Assembly (NCBI GenBank): GCA_033344815.1
Contig: JAWPMR010000001.1
Location: 358,136 to 422,135, forward strand
Direction of reading: 5' to 3'
DNA length: 64,000 nucleotides
Source of the DNA: Paracoccaceae bacterium
GTDB taxonomy: Bacteria; Pseudomonadota; Alphaproteobacteria; Rhodobacterales; Rhodobacteraceae
Position numbers and translations under genes: made by a program. Under the pieces are notes generated by a model. It worked only from the letters and a program-made list of their open reading frames with translations. It was not told where the DNA came from and ran no database searches. Shown here in pieces: positions 1 through 11,318 of the stretch; positions within the stretch are counted from its first letter, which is position 1, and every line of letters starts with the position of its first letter.

Positions 1-657
1 CTGCTCTGGCTTGCCGCTTTCGCGCGCAATATCCATTTGAACCTGCTTCTCTTTTTCAACAACAGCCGGGTCCAGATCTGCTTCGGACAAGGACGCCGGG
101 TTCACCGCCGCAATGTGCATCGCGACCTGTTTGCCGAATGCTGCGTCGCCGCCTGTCATGGCAACCAGTACACCGATTTTGCCCATGCCAGGCGCCGCCG
201 CGTTGTGCACGTAGGACACAACCACGTCGCCATCGATCGTGGACATGCGGCGCACCGACATGTTTTCCCCGATGACTGCAACCGCGTCCGTCACGGTTTG
301 CTCGACGGTCTTGCCATTCATGTCCGCCGCTTTGAGTGCGTCAACGTCATTTGCCGACAGTGCGACATCCGCAATGCCCGCGACCATCTTTTGGAAATCC
401 GCGTTTTTACCGACGAAGTCAGTTTCTGAGTTGACTTCGACCGCCACGCCGTGACCGCCCTCGACCTTGACCGCAACCAGACCTTCTGCTGCTGTACGGC
501 CAGATTTCTTGGCGGCCTTGGCAAGGCCCTTGGTGCGCAGCCAATCCACCGCCGCTTCCATGTCGCCATCGTTTTCGGTCAACGCTTTTTTCGCGTCCAT
601 CATGCCCGCGCCGGTCGTGTCGCGCAGTTCTTTGACCATAGATGCTGTAACTGCCAT
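1..657 (-). CDS. tsf: Elongation factor Ts (3' part outside window)
   Basis: EF-Ts is the guanine nucleotide exchange factor that recycles EF-Tu in the cytoplasm during translation. The visible 219 codons begin with the UBA-like N-terminal domain (about residues 1-45) and include the conserved TDFV core motif at residues 79-82, which contacts EF-Tu. The gene runs off the left edge, so roughly the last quarter of the usual protein of about 290 residues is missing. ATG at 657 is chosen because the family begins at this [12 protein letters not shown]-type sequence and an AGGAGAACC-like ribosome site precedes it. It follows rpsB on the same strand, the classic rpsB-tsf pair. Confidence 0.97.
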   Translation of the reverse strand, partial: MAVTASMVKELRDTTGAGMMDAKKALTENDGDMEAAVDWLRTKGLAKAAKKSGRTAAEGLVAVKVEGGHGVAVEVNSETDFVGKNADFQKMVAGIADVALSANDVDALKAADMNGKTVEQTVTDAVAVIGENMSVRRMSTIDGDVVVSYVHNAAAPGMGKIGVLVAMTGGDAAFGKQVAMHIAAVNPASLSEADLDPAVVEKEKQVQMDIARESGKPEQ

Positions 658-714
658 CTGAGGTTCTCCTTTGGGAATCGTCAGGCCAGAAGCCCGCTAT
701 AAATCGTGAAGTTT

Positions 715-735
715 GGGGCAGGTTGTCCCTGCCCC
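715..735 (-). terminator. Hairpin between rpsB and tsf
   Basis: A perfect 8-bp inverted repeat (GGGGCAGG / CCTGCCCC) with a 5-nt loop lies in the 101-bp gap between rpsB and tsf. No U-run follows on the transcribed strand. It is more likely an attenuating or RNA-processing structure that sets the rpsB:tsf ratio than a full terminator. That role is inference. Confidence 0.4.
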
Positions 736-758
736 GCGTGTCATGGGTATGACGCCGC

Positions 759-1562
759 TTACGCTTGTGCCTCGGCGGCGGGCGCTTCTGCGGCTTCTTC
801 CGCTGGCGCTTCTGCCACAGCTTCTTCGACAGGTGCTTCTTCCATCGCGCCGAGATCAACGCCTGCTGCACCCAATTGCGCGCTCATGCCGTCCAGCGCT
901 GCACGGGCTGCGAGATCGCAATAAAGCGTGATCGCACGAGCCGCGTCGTCATTACCGGGGATAATGTAGTCAATGCCGTCTGGTGGGCAGTTGGTATCCA
1001 CAACAGCAACAACCGGAATACCCAGTTTGTTGGCTTCTGCAATCGCCAGCGCTTCTTTTTTTACATCGATCACAAAGATCAGGTCTGGGCGACCGCCCAT
1101 TTCACGAATGCCGCCCAAGGACGCTTCGAGTTTGCCCTGATCGCGCTCCATACCAAGACGCTCTTTCTTGGTCAGGCCGGCAAAACCGTTCTCGGATTGC
1201 TCGTCGATGTTTTTCAGGCGGTTGATCGATTTGGAAACCGTTTGCCAGTTGGTCAGCGTGCCGCCAAGCCAACGGTGGTTCATGTAATACTGTGCGCATT
1301 TCTCTGCGGCATCCGCAATCGGCTGTTGTGCCTGACGCTTGGTGCCCACAAAAAGAATGCTGCCGCCTTTGGCGACGGTGTCACGGATGGCTTGCAACGC
1401 CTGGTCCAGCATTGGAACGGTTTGCGTGAGATCCATGATGTGGATGCCGTTACGTGCGCCGTAAATGAACGGACCCATACGGGGGTTCCAACGCTGCGTT
1501 TGGTGGCCGAAGTGTACGCCTGCTTCAAGCAATTGGCGCATGGTGAACTCTGGAAGAGCCAT
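759..1562 (-). CDS. rpsB: 30S ribosomal protein S2
   Basis: S2 is a late-assembling protein of the small ribosomal subunit at the head-body junction. The 267-residue product starts with the family signature [20 protein letters not shown] and carries the conserved core to about residue 225. The last 40 or so residues are an Ala/Glu-rich low-complexity tail, common in Rhodobacterales S2. ATG at 1562 gives the standard N-terminus. It is first in the rpsB-tsf pair, with about 290 bp of upstream non-coding DNA that should hold its promoter. Confidence 0.98.
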   Translation of the reverse strand: MALPEFTMRQLLEAGVHFGHQTQRWNPRMGPFIYGARNGIHIMDLTQTVPMLDQALQAIRDTVAKGGSILFVGTKRQAQQPIADAAEKCAQYYMNHRWLGGTLTNWQTVSKSINRLKNIDEQSENGFAGLTKKERLGMERDQGKLEASLGGIREMGGRPDLIFVIDVKKEALAIAEANKLGIPVVAVVDTNCPPDGIDYIIPGNDDAARAITLYCDLAARAALDGMSAQLGAAGVDLGAMEEAPVEEAVAEAPAEEAAEAPAAEAQA

Positions 1563-1855
1563 GGTAGTCTACCTTTCCGGTTTTATCCTCGGCGGGGGCA
1601 TGACACCGTTTGGGGCCAACCGGAGGACCGTTAAGGATGTCTCCCTCAACAAGCCCAAACCCCGCCTGCGGGTTTCAGTGCGCGCCGTATAGGCCAGCCT
1701 GCCGTCCATCGCAAGTCCATAACGTCGCGTTTTTTGTCCTATAAGTGATCGCAAAATCAGACCCCAACGCTTGTCTCTTTGGGAAATCGCGTTTTAACTA
1801 TCGCCAAACCGCCCCGCAGAGGGCGCGACATCAATGTTGAAAACCGGGAGTAACC
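1563..1855. promoter_or_regulatory. Divergent intergenic region upstream of rpsB
   Basis: This 293-bp gap separates rpsB (-) from a secreted-protein gene (+). It must hold promoters in both directions, but I could not assign convincing -35/-10 boxes. An inverted repeat at 1657-1675 (AAACCC / GGGTTT arms around a GC-rich loop) lies in the expected rpsB leader and could be a target for S2 autoregulation. That is inference only. Confidence 0.4.
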
Positions 1856-2431
1856 ATGAATTTTGCCTTGAAATCCGCCGCAGTGGCGCTTGCCTTGCTG
1901 ATCCCAAGCCTTGCTTTATCCGACACTTTGCAGCTCAGCCCGGCCAGTCCGCAACCAAGTGCGGGTAGCCTGAAATCAGGGCTCGCAGTCAAATACGCCT
2001 TTAAAAATCATGGCAGCTCGCTTGCGGATGCGAAATCGGTTTTGAAAAAGGCGAAACCAGGCACAGCGCTCGTCGGCCTGTCCTATGACGATACGGTAGC
2101 TGGGGACAATGTGCTCACAACCGAGCAGTCTGAAAAAATTGCGGCTGCGATTTCTGGATATATCAAATTTCCCTCAGCAGGCACTTACATGCTGGAATTT
2201 CTGGCCAATGATGGTCTGGAAATCAGCATTGGCGGACAGCAGGTCGGGCGCTATGACGGCATCCATCCCTGCGGCTATGTTGGTGAGCAGGAAGTTCAAG
2301 TGCCGCAAGCCGGATATTACCCGCTTGAAGCGACGTATTTTCAACGCAAGGGAACCGCCTGCCTTTTGATGGAATGGGGCCCTGATAGTGATGGTTTGGA
2401 GCAGGTGCCTGATAGTGCATTCTTCCACTGA
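1856..2431 (+). CDS. Secreted PA14-like domain protein
   Basis: The product has 191 residues. Residues 1-22 look like a Sec signal peptide (basic start, hydrophobic core, small residues before the likely cut near LALS-DT), so it is predicted to be periplasmic or secreted. About residues 95-180 resemble a PA14 beta-barrel: a segment with YIKFPSAGTYMLEF, then GLEISIGGQ, an aspartate-glycine turn and a strand ending in CLLMEW. PA14 modules usually bind carbohydrate. No catalytic domain is attached, so it may be a stand-alone adhesin or envelope protein. It stands alone, convergent with olsA. ATG at 1856 follows a GGGAG ribosome site. The fold is fairly sure, the function unknown. Confidence 0.7.
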   Translation: MNFALKSAAVALALLIPSLALSDTLQLSPASPQPSAGSLKSGLAVKYAFKNHGSSLADAKSVLKKAKPGTALVGLSYDDTVAGDNVLTTEQSEKIAAAISGYIKFPSAGTYMLEFLANDGLEISIGGQQVGRYDGIHPCGYVGEQEVQVPQAGYYPLEATYFQRKGTACLLMEWGPDSDGLEQVPDSAFFH

Positions 2432-2440
2432 CGTGCGGAG

Positions 2441-3274
2441 TTATCTATCCTGCTGATTATCTGAGTGCCCGGCTCTTACCTGCGCCTCACAGGTCTGCGA
2501 CAGCGACTTGCGCTCATCATAGTCGCGCGCCTTCAAGGGCGGGTGATAGTTTATGGACACGTGCCCCTGCCGCGATGACGCCAACACCTTAAGGATATGG
2601 GGCCCAAAATCCATATTCCCCCACCACCCATAAAAGCGACGGTCCATGCCGGGCGGCGCGTGATAGGTGACGCTGACGGGTTGCAGGGACAGGACATCCC
2701 GCAGTTCCGGGGTGAAGAAGGCAGCGAAAAGGGAAGACTTGAAGGGAAGCACCTGCAAGCCATCGCTGCTGGTACCTTCCGGGAAGAACAGCAGCTTATG
2801 CCCGGCTTGCAACCTTGTCCTGAACAGCGCGGCCTGCGCGCCGGCTTTGGATCGCTTGCGTGTGATGAATACGGTTCCCGTGGCGCGGGCAAGCCATCCA
2901 ATGCCGGGCCAGCTTGCCACATCTGACTTTGAGACGAAGTAAACCCGCTTTCGCGCATTGAGAACAATGATGTCCAGCCAACTGGAGTGGTTGGCCACAA
3001 GCGCACCCTGCCCTGTCATCGGTTGGCCGATCAGATCAATGCGCAACCCGATAATCTTGAGGGCAATTCTGCAGACAACTACCGTGATAAAAGGTGTGAT
3101 TGGACGTGCCAGACCAAAAACAGGTCGTTCAAACAATCGCAGGAGGAGTGACAGCGCCAATCCAATAGACAGAACAATCAGCAAAGGCACGACACGCAGT
3201 GCGAAACGAAACCATCCAGCGAATGTGATTTTTTCAAAGGGGGGCGGTGTGTCGCTATGCCAAGTCGGGCTCAC
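2441..3274 (-). CDS. olsA: Lyso-ornithine lipid O-acyltransferase (PlsC family)
   Basis: OlsA is a membrane-bound acyltransferase that esterifies lyso-ornithine lipid with a second fatty acid, completing ornithine lipid. The 277-residue product has hydrophobic stretches near residues 28-48 and 60-75, the catalytic H(X4)D box (NHSSWLD, H96 and D101), and the FPEGTSS substrate motif at about 164-170, as in the PlsC family. The GTG start at 3274 overlaps the TGA stop of the upstream olsB by 4 nt, so the two are translationally coupled. A PlsC homologue alone could be a general lysophosphatidate acyltransferase. The tight coupling to an OlsB-type gene is what makes olsA the better call. Confidence 0.85.
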   Translation of the reverse strand: MSPTWHSDTPPPFEKITFAGWFRFALRVVPLLIVLSIGLALSLLLRLFERPVFGLARPITPFITVVVCRIALKIIGLRIDLIGQPMTGQGALVANHSSWLDIIVLNARKRVYFVSKSDVASWPGIGWLARATGTVFITRKRSKAGAQAALFRTRLQAGHKLLFFPEGTSSDGLQVLPFKSSLFAAFFTPELRDVLSLQPVSVTYHAPPGMDRRFYGWWGNMDFGPHILKVLASSRQGHVSINYHPPLKARDYDERKSLSQTCEAQVRAGHSDNQQDR

Positions 3275-4068
3275 GATCCCGAACCCAGATAGATTTTGGC
3301 CTGCCGTTCATTCATGCGCGCCGTGTCAAGGATCAGGCAGACGTCTGTAGTATTAAAAGCATGATCAACAAACGCGCCCTCTCCTACAAAACCACCCAAA
3401 CGGAGGTAAGACTTGATCAGCGCCGGCACTGACAGCATCGCTGCGCGCACGTCCAAATCACCGGGGGCTATCAGATCCATTGGTTGAAAGGCTTCTGCAC
3501 GCGCTCTGACGCGTAAATCCGAGGGCGCAAGGTGACGGTGATGCAGCAAAGACAGCGCCGCGGTAAGCTGCGATACATCGGTCCCGTGGAAACTCGCGAC
3601 ACCAAAGAGAACATCGATATTGTGGTCCTGAATATACGCAGCGAGACCGCGCCAGAGGTAGAGCATCGCCATGCCGCCCCGGTAGTCCGGATGCAGACAG
3701 GATCGCCCGAGTTCCAAAAGGTTGCGCTCAGAATTCAACAAAACCGACAAGTCGTACTCACTGGCGGAATAGAACTGCCCTGCTGCTGCGGCCTGATCGG
3801 ATCGCATCACCCGGTAGACACCGACGACTTCGTCGAGGCTGATATCCGTCAGCAACAGATGGTCGCAAAACACATCGAAGTGATCCACTTCGAGGCCAGC
3901 TGCGTGATCGACCATGTCACCGCTGCCGCCGAGTTCCTGCACAAAAACCTGATACCGCAAACGTTGCGCCGCTCGCCGATCCGCGTCGGTCTTCGCAAGC
4001 GCCACCGAAAACGTAGGTTCAGAGAGCGTTGGAGACCTTGAAGGATCAGTTGGTTTCATAGGGGGCAT
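3271..4068 (-). CDS. olsB: L-ornithine N(alpha)-acyltransferase (OlsB)
   Basis: OlsB transfers a 3-hydroxyacyl chain from acyl-ACP to ornithine, the first step of ornithine lipid synthesis. The protein has the GNAT/hemolysin-like layout of the family: an RLRYQVFVQELG segment, then the aspartate/histidine-rich VDHFDVFCDHLLL, then ELGRSCLHPDYRGG before the acyl-binding half. The start is uncertain: ATG at 4068 (about 265 residues) or 4059 is preferred over an upstream TTG at 4101, which would add 11 untypical residues. No strong ribosome site marks any of them. It is followed by olsA with a 4-nt overlap. In Rhodobacter the fused-order olsBA pair makes phosphorus-free membrane lipid. Confidence 0.87.
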   Translation of the reverse strand: MPPMKPTDPSRSPTLSEPTFSVALAKTDADRRAAQRLRYQVFVQELGGSGDMVDHAAGLEVDHFDVFCDHLLLTDISLDEVVGVYRVMRSDQAAAAGQFYSASEYDLSVLLNSERNLLELGRSCLHPDYRGGMAMLYLWRGLAAYIQDHNIDVLFGVASFHGTDVSQLTAALSLLHHRHLAPSDLRVRARAEAFQPMDLIAPGDLDVRAAMLSVPALIKSYLRLGGFVGEGAFVDHAFNTTDVCLILDTARMNERQAKIYLGSGS

Positions 4069-4163
4069 GGCGCAAACATGGTTAAAAAGACCCACCCTCA
4101 AAGCGAGAAGGTGTTGCAGGGTTTACAATGCAAACGTGTGCGTTAAAGTTATGGTAAGGGTTC

Positions 4164-4346
4164 TCAATCATCAAAGATCGGGACCAGAGCTACGCGAGTA
4201 CTATCAATGACGACCTTTCCATGGTCCCGAAAATTCACTGTAACACGTGCGTTTACGTTGCTTTGCACCTGCCCCGTTCCCCAGTCTGGAATGTCCGGAT
4301 GCCTCACAAGCATACCGGGTGACAGGATCGCATTCAAATCTTCCAT
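4164..4346 (-). CDS. DUF3553 family small protein
   Basis: This 60-residue protein matches the DUF3553 pattern of alphaproteobacteria: LSPGMLVRHPDIPDWGTGQV followed by a short beta-rich segment with VTVNFRDHGKVVID. The family resembles small SH3-like barrels such as the C-terminal part of UvrD-type helicases, but its role is not established. It starts 28 bp from chpT in the opposite direction, so the two share a short promoter region. No transmembrane or signal sequence is present. Confidence 0.8.
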   Translation of the reverse strand: MEDLNAILSPGMLVRHPDIPDWGTGQVQSNVNARVTVNFRDHGKVVIDSTRVALVPIFDD

Positions 4347-4374
4347 GGCATATTCTTCCAGCAGGAGACATTAA

Positions 4375-4971
4375 TTGGGCCACAGCAACATTAATCTTGG
4401 CGCTTTGATCGGCAGTCGCATTTGTCATGATCTCATATCGCCGATTGGCGCGATCAACAATGGGCTGGAATTGCTCGGGATGTCTGGCGGCACGGGCGGA
4501 GCCGAAATAGATCTCATTCAGGAAAGCGTCGGGAACGCCAGTGCGCGCATCCGCTTTTTCCGAATTGCCTTCGGCGCGGCGGGCGAACAGATGATGGGGC
4601 GTGCCGAAGTGATTTCCATACTCGATGATCTGATGGAGGGGAGCCGATTGGACGTGGCTTGGGGCCCGCTTGATCCACAACCCCGCACGGGCGTCCGGTT
4701 GGCGTTTCTGGCCTTGCAATGCCTTGAGGCTGCCATGCCCTATGGAGGCCGTATCGAGGTCAGCAATGATGGCCAGCGGTGGCTTTTACATGGGCGCGCG
4801 GACAAGCTTAACCTCGATGAAATACTTTGGGCGGTGCTGGCGACCAAGGAACCGCCTACAGATTTGCGCCCGGCGCATGTTCAGTTTGCGCTTTTGCCGA
4901 TTGTTGCAGCGGATGAAAACCGCCGCGTTACGACAGAAATCGCCGAAACAGATATCAAACTGAGTTTTTAA
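4375..4971 (+). CDS. chpT: Histidine phosphotransferase ChpT
   Basis: ChpT relays phosphate from the hybrid kinase CckA to CtrA and CpdR, controlling cell cycle, motility and gene-transfer-agent genes in alphaproteobacteria. The 198-residue product has the ChpT layout: a dimerising helical hairpin with the phospho-accepting histidine (H18) in [18 protein letters not shown], then a degenerate ATPase-like domain lacking ATP-binding motifs. The start is TTG at 4375, supported by AGGAG at 4363-4367. An ATG start would cut into the histidine helix. The gene ends convergently with proA, with stop codons overlapping by 4 nt. Confidence 0.93.
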   Translation: MGHSNINLGALIGSRICHDLISPIGAINNGLELLGMSGGTGGAEIDLIQESVGNASARIRFFRIAFGAAGEQMMGRAEVISILDDLMEGSRLDVAWGPLDPQPRTGVRLAFLALQCLEAAMPYGGRIEVSNDGQRWLLHGRADKLNLDEILWAVLATKEPPTDLRPAHVQFALLPIVAADENRRVTTEIAETDIKLSF

Positions 4972-6233
4972 GCGCGCACGGTCCCTTGCCCGGTCACAAG
5001 GTACTTGAAGCTCGTTAACTGGCGTGCGCCCACGGGTCCGCGCGCGTGCATTTTACCCGTCGCGATCCCAATCTCAGCACCCATGCCAAACTCGCCACCA
5101 TCCGCAAATTGGGTGGAGGCATTATGCATCAGGATAGCCGAATCCAGTTCTGTCATGAAGCGACGTGCCGTGGTTTCGTTTTCCGTCAGGATGCAATCGG
5201 TATGGTTTGAACCATGGGTGCGGATATGCGCCATGGCCCCATCGAGATCTTCCACCACGCGCGCCGCGATGATCATATCGAGGTATTCGCGCCCCCAGTC
5301 ATCGTCGTTTGCCTTTTGTGTGCCTTCAATAGCGGCCAGCGTCTCATCGGCGCGCACTTCGACGCCTGCATCCATCAAAGCCATGAGCACGCCGCGCCCG
5401 ATTGTATGGGCAATGTCCTTATGGATCAAAAGACACTCAGCCGAACCACATATCCCGGTGCGGCGCGTTTTGGCATTCAAAACCACCTTCAGAACCTTCT
5501 CCGGGTCCGCTTCCGCATCAATGTAAACATGCACGATCCCTTCAAGGTGGGCAAACACCGGCACACGTGCTTCGCGCTGCACCAGCCCCACCAAGCCTTT
5601 GCCGCCGCGAGGGACGATCACATCAATGCTTTCGGTCATGGTCAACATCTCAGAGACCGCTGCGCGGTCGCGGGTTGGCACCAGTTGAATAGCATCTTCG
5701 GGCAGGTTTGCATCGCGCAACCCCTGTACAAGGCAGGCATGCAACGCCGTGGAGGAATGAAAACTCTCAGAACCGCCGCGCAGGATAACAGCGTTGCCCG
5801 CCTTCAGACACAGGGCTCCGGCATCCACAGTCACATTGGGACGACTTTCATAGATCACCCCGACAACGCCCAACGGCGTGCAGACGCGTTTTATGTGCAG
5901 GCCCGTGGGCTGGGTCCATTCGGCAATGACCTCGCCTACGGGATCTGATTGCTCCGCAACCGCACGCAACCCATCAATGATCCCGCGCAGCCGATCTTCG
6001 TCCAGCGCCAAACGGTCCATCATGGCGTCCGACAAGCCCTTTTCACGCCCATAAGCGAGATCCTTCTGGTTCGCTTCCAAAATGGCCGCACGTTCGGACC
6101 AGACATGTTCCGCCGCGGATATCAGCGCTGCATGTTTGCGCTCGGCACTGGCAAATCCCAAAACTGCGGCGGCTGATTTTGCGCGAGCGCCAATGTCCGT
6201 CATCAGATCAGAAATACTGTCAAAATCTTTCAT
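4968..6233 (-). CDS. proA: Glutamate-5-semialdehyde dehydrogenase (gamma-glutamyl phosphate reductase)
   Basis: ProA reduces gamma-glutamyl phosphate with NADPH to glutamate semialdehyde, the second step of proline synthesis. At 421 residues it has normal family length. The aldehyde-dehydrogenase fold is shown by the [17 protein letters not shown] segment at about 122-138 and the catalytic cysteine C262 in [12 protein letters not shown]. It lies 58 bp after proB on the same strand, so proBA is probably one transcript. The cytosolic route complements the arginase/ornithine cyclodeaminase route to proline encoded near 54.5-56.6 kb. Confidence 0.97.
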   Translation of the reverse strand: MKDFDSISDLMTDIGARAKSAAAVLGFASAERKHAALISAAEHVWSERAAILEANQKDLAYGREKGLSDAMMDRLALDEDRLRGIIDGLRAVAEQSDPVGEVIAEWTQPTGLHIKRVCTPLGVVGVIYESRPNVTVDAGALCLKAGNAVILRGGSESFHSSTALHACLVQGLRDANLPEDAIQLVPTRDRAAVSEMLTMTESIDVIVPRGGKGLVGLVQREARVPVFAHLEGIVHVYIDAEADPEKVLKVVLNAKTRRTGICGSAECLLIHKDIAHTIGRGVLMALMDAGVEVRADETLAAIEGTQKANDDDWGREYLDMIIAARVVEDLDGAMAHIRTHGSNHTDCILTENETTARRFMTELDSAILMHNASTQFADGGEFGMGAEIGIATGKMHARGPVGARQLTSFKYLVTGQGTVRA

Positions 6234-6291
6234 CGTGCTTTGTCCCGTGTTGCGCCATCATCTGCGATCCGGATGGGGTTTTCAGTTCTGT

Positions 6292-8429
<2,138 letters not shown>

Positions 8430-8455
8430 CTAGCTTGAGGGCTCACTGCCCTCAA

Positions 8456-8998
8456 TCATAGTTTTCGCAAGTAAGTCCAGGTGGGCACGGTTGTATCGCG
8501 CGCAACGCTGTAGCTTTCGGCGTCCCCTAGATACTGGAAGCCGCAATGTGTCAATACACGCGCAGAGGCTGGGTTGTCCTGAAAGACGCTGGCAAACATC
8601 GTGCTATTGTTCAGCGGGTTGGCCGTGACAAGTGCCTGCACCGCATCAGAGGCCAGTCCTGTGTTCCAATAGGGTGGTCCCACCCAGTAGCCCACTTCGG
8701 TTTGTTCCCGCTCCATATTTTCCAGCGAAATCAGACCCATCATTTCGGAACCGCCTGACTTTGTGCCATCCATGGCCCAGATGTCCTCATAGCGTGCGTC
8801 CGCGAGGGCACGGTTGATGAGCGCGTCCGTCATGCCGGACGGCACCGGATGCGGAATCGAGGTGGTCATACGCGCCACACGTTCGTCGCTGGCATATAGC
8901 TCGATCAGTTCTCGATCCGATTTGCGCAAAGGTCGCAGGTCAAAACGTTCCGTTTCGACCATTGGTTGAAGCGCTATTTTCTTCATTTCCACCGTCAT
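8456..8998 (-). CDS. GNAT N-acetyltransferase (RimJ/RimL-like)
   Basis: About 180 residues with the RimJ/RimL-type acetyltransferase layout: ETERFDLRPLRKSD at the N-terminus, LISLENMEREQTEVGYWVG in the core strand, then a variant acetyl-CoA loop and ASARVLTHCGFQYLG near the end. It probably acetylates an amino group on a protein or small molecule; the substrate is unknown. ATG at 8998 is chosen because it overlaps the TGA of the LysE gene by 4 nt, indicating coupling. It lies just upstream of obg. Confidence 0.8.
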   Translation of the reverse strand: MTVEMKKIALQPMVETERFDLRPLRKSDRELIELYASDERVARMTTSIPHPVPSGMTDALINRALADARYEDIWAMDGTKSGGSEMMGLISLENMEREQTEVGYWVGPPYWNTGLASDAVQALVTANPLNNSTMFASVFQDNPASARVLTHCGFQYLGDAESYSVARDTTVPTWTYLRKL

Positions 8999-9597
8999 GT
9001 CCCTCCTCCGAACAGTACGAAAAGGACCGAGGCGACAGTCAGCGCCGCCAGGGTCCACATCAGATAAGGTTCCAGCGCGGTTCCCGCGACCGTTTTCGCG
9101 ATTCTGTCACCGGCGAACGTCCAGATCGGATGCAATATGATCTGGCAGAGAAGCAGGACAGCCGCGATGCTTGCCGTGGCTTCCAAAGTGGATGTGCCGG
9201 GCGCAACAAAGGCCGTAAAACCGCCCACGATCATGGCCCATGCCTTTGGGTTCAGCGGATGTACGATCAGCCCGGCGGCAAAGCCAGGGGCCGCGCTGGA
9301 CCCGCGCGCCGCGTTCAGACGCATGTTTGCAACTTTCCACGCCAACCAGATGATATAGGCCGCAGAGACATACTTCAGAGCTTCAAACACCCAAGGTGCA
9401 CGCTGCGCCAATTCCATAAGGCCAAACCCAACCGGCCAAATCACCAGCTGCTTGCCTAGAGCGACACCCGCCACGAAGGGCAGAGCCGCGCGAAACCCAT
9501 AGCGTGCACCCGTTGCCATGAGCGCCATATTGGCCGGGCCCGGTGTGCCGACCTGGGAGGCTGCAAAAACTGCAAAGGACGCGATGGCCACACTCAT
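8995..9597 (-). CDS. LysE/RhtB family amino-acid exporter
   Basis: A 200-residue inner-membrane protein with about six hydrophobic segments, matching the LysE/RhtB translocator family, which exports amino acids such as lysine, homoserine or threonine. The N-terminal helix is followed by the signature GTPGPANMALMATGARYGFRA, close to the family G-x-G-P-G consensus. ATG at 9597 overlaps the TGA of the upstream acetyltransferase (ATGA), and its own TGA overlaps the next acetyltransferase. The three genes therefore form a tightly coupled unit. The exported substrate cannot be told from sequence; a substrate of the flanking acetyltransferases is possible. Confidence 0.85.
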   Translation of the reverse strand: MSVAIASFAVFAASQVGTPGPANMALMATGARYGFRAALPFVAGVALGKQLVIWPVGFGLMELAQRAPWVFEALKYVSAAYIIWLAWKVANMRLNAARGSSAAPGFAAGLIVHPLNPKAWAMIVGGFTAFVAPGTSTLEATASIAAVLLLCQIILHPIWTFAGDRIAKTVAGTALEPYLMWTLAALTVASVLFVLFGGGT

Positions 9598-10094
9598 GCA
9601 CGCGCCTCCCAACTATCGAACGTCAGAGTCATTTTTTGCAGAACCACAAGGCGACCCAGCGACGAGCACACGGCTTCGTCCGTATGCGTCGGGGTAAAGC
9701 CAAGTTTGGTCAAAATTTTCTCCGATCCGACATTTCCCAATATGAAACCGGAGTGCAAATCATCGCGGGTCTTGCGAAAATACCGTTCGACAATCGCAAG
9801 CGTCGCTTCGGACATATAACCGCGCCCCCAATAGGGCTGACCCAACCAATACCCCAGTTCCGCGTCTATGGCGCAGCACCCGATAATCTCCTCGGACCGG
9901 GTAATGGCCAACGTATCGTCATTCTCAAGGTGGCGATCAATAAATTGCTGTGCGTCCTTTATTTGATAGGGAAACGGCACCCGGGTCAGCCAGCGCGACA
10001 CCGACAGGTTCCCGATCAACTCAGCGACACGCGCGGCATCCGCGCTGCGGAGCCGGCGCAGGACGAGCCTGTCTGTCTGGATGCCTTTTGCCAT
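9594..10094 (-). CDS. GNAT N-acetyltransferase
   Basis: A 166-residue RimJ/RimL-like acetyltransferase: TDRLVLRRLRSADAARVAEL at the start, ELGYWLGQPYWGRGYMSEA as the acetyl-CoA binding strand and loop, then SEKILTKLGFTPT in the last third. It differs clearly from the acetyltransferase two genes downstream, so the two are not a recent duplication. It is first of the acetyltransferase-LysE-acetyltransferase unit and lies 93 bp after rpmA, beyond the terminator at 10134-10160, so it probably has its own promoter. Confidence 0.82.
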   Translation of the reverse strand: MAKGIQTDRLVLRRLRSADAARVAELIGNLSVSRWLTRVPFPYQIKDAQQFIDRHLENDDTLAITRSEEIIGCCAIDAELGYWLGQPYWGRGYMSEATLAIVERYFRKTRDDLHSGFILGNVGSEKILTKLGFTPTHTDEAVCSSLGRLVVLQKMTLTFDSWEARA

Positions 10095-10133
10095 CGTGTC
10101 AGCCTAACGTTTCAGTATGGCAGAAATAAGAAA

Positions 10134-10160
10134 GGGGACCGGCGGTACTCGCCGATCCCC
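10134..10160 (-). terminator. Rho-independent terminator of rplU-rpmA
   Basis: On the minus strand an 11-bp stem (GGGGATCGGCG / CGCCGGTCCCC, with one G-U pair) closes a 5-nt loop and is followed by TTTCTTATTTC. It lies 28 bp after the rpmA stop and should end the L21-L27 transcript before the acetyltransferase-LysE genes. Confidence 0.85.
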
Positions 10161-10187
10161 TGATGTTTCATGTCCTTGAGGAAGGGC

Positions 10188-10457
10188 TTATTCAGCGGCC
10201 TCCGCCACCGGCAGAACCGAAATGAATGTGCGGTTTTTGAGGCCCTTGTGGAACGTCACGGATCCATCAACAGTCGCAAAGATCGTATGATCCTTGCCCA
10301 TACCAACACCGGCCGCCGGCCAGAATTTCGTCCCGCGCTGACGCACGATGATGTTGCCGGGGATGACAGCTTCGCCGCCATATTTTTTCACGCCAAGACG
10401 ACGACCCGCTGAGTCGCGACCGTTCCGGGATGAACCACCTGCTTTTTTATGTGCCAT
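10188..10457 (-). CDS. rpmA: 50S ribosomal protein L27
   Basis: L27 reaches into the peptidyl-transferase centre of the large subunit. The 89-residue product has the canonical start [16 protein letters not shown] and the [10 protein letters not shown] and [11 protein letters not shown] motifs. It follows rplU by 11 bp on the same strand in the standard order and precedes a strong terminator. Confidence 0.98.
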   Translation of the reverse strand: MAHKKAGGSSRNGRDSAGRRLGVKKYGGEAVIPGNIIVRQRGTKFWPAAGVGMGKDHTIFATVDGSVTFHKGLKNRTFISVLPVAEAAE

Positions 10458-10468
10458 TTGGTCTCTCC

Positions 10469-11134
10469 TTAGCCTTTGGCCAGTTCTTTGGCCTGTTCGA
10501 TCCAGCCTTCACGCTCGATCCGGCCTTTGAACGACAGTTTCTCGTCCATAGCAGCTACATCCGCATCGGTCCATGCTGCGATTTGTGCGAAAGAGGTTAC
10601 GCCGCCTTCGATCAGTTTTTTCTCCAGTGCCGGGCCCACGCCTGACAGCTGTTTCAGATCATCCGCGCCGGCAGCAGCTTTTGGCTCTGCTTTTGCTTTT
10701 GGCGTTTCAGCTTTCGCTTCGGCTTTTTTGGGCGCTGCTTTCTTGGGCGCGGCCGCAGCAACAGCTGTTGCAGATACGGAACCTGCGCCCATTGCTGCCT
10801 TTACGCCGGATTTGTCAGCGCCGGACGCCAGAATGTCTGTGACCTTGATCAAGGTCAGCTTTTGGCGGTGGCCTTTCGTGCGCTTGGAAGAGTGCTTCCG
10901 ACGGCGCTTCACGAAATTTATGACCTTTTCGCCTTTGATCTGATCGACCACTTCGGCTTGTACGCCGGCATCCTTGACGAAAGGCGCGCCAACAACAATT
11001 TTGTCGCCACCCAGCATCAGGATATCATTGAATTGGATTGTTTCACCTGCGTCAGCAGCCAGCTTTTCAACACGGAGCGTATCGCCCGATTGAACTTTGT
11101 ACTGCTTGCCACCGGTCTTGAGGACCGCAAACAT
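10469..11134 (-). CDS. rplU: 50S ribosomal protein L21 with C-terminal helix-hairpin-helix extension
   Basis: L21 binds 23S rRNA in the large subunit. Residues 1-103 are the normal L21 ([20 protein letters not shown] to the [19 protein letters not shown]-binding loop). Beyond this the protein runs to 221 residues: an Ala/Lys linker at about 104-158, then a compact domain with [15 protein letters not shown] and [19 protein letters not shown], resembling the helix-hairpin-helix domain seen at the C-terminus of several Rhodobacterales proteins. ATG at 11134 is fixed by AAGGA just upstream and by the L21 N-terminus. The tail's function is unknown; nucleic-acid binding is a reasonable guess. Confidence 0.95.
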   Translation of the reverse strand: MFAVLKTGGKQYKVQSGDTLRVEKLAADAGETIQFNDILMLGGDKIVVGAPFVKDAGVQAEVVDQIKGEKVINFVKRRRKHSSKRTKGHRQKLTLIKVTDILASGADKSGVKAAMGAGSVSATAVAAAAPKKAAPKKAEAKAETPKAKAEPKAAAGADDLKQLSGVGPALEKKLIEGGVTSFAQIAAWTDADVAAMDEKLSFKGRIEREGWIEQAKELAKG

Positions 11135-11318
11135 AGCATTTCCTTTGCTTACCCGCGTTCTGTGGTCCCCAAACCCTGGGCGTTTTGGCCAAAAGGCCAC
11201 CTCGAACAGCGCACTCCGGTCAGAGCGATTGTTTAAAAAGACTTAAGGTCCGGCGCACCGGACCCTATTCGAGCCCGCCAAATGCACCAAGCGTGCACGC
11301 ATGTCAAGCGCCATCCGG

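Noticed and set aside
765-1634. Long + strand frame opposite rpsB
   Set aside because: It is the antisense shadow of a certain ribosomal gene and has no family resemblance or ribosome site.
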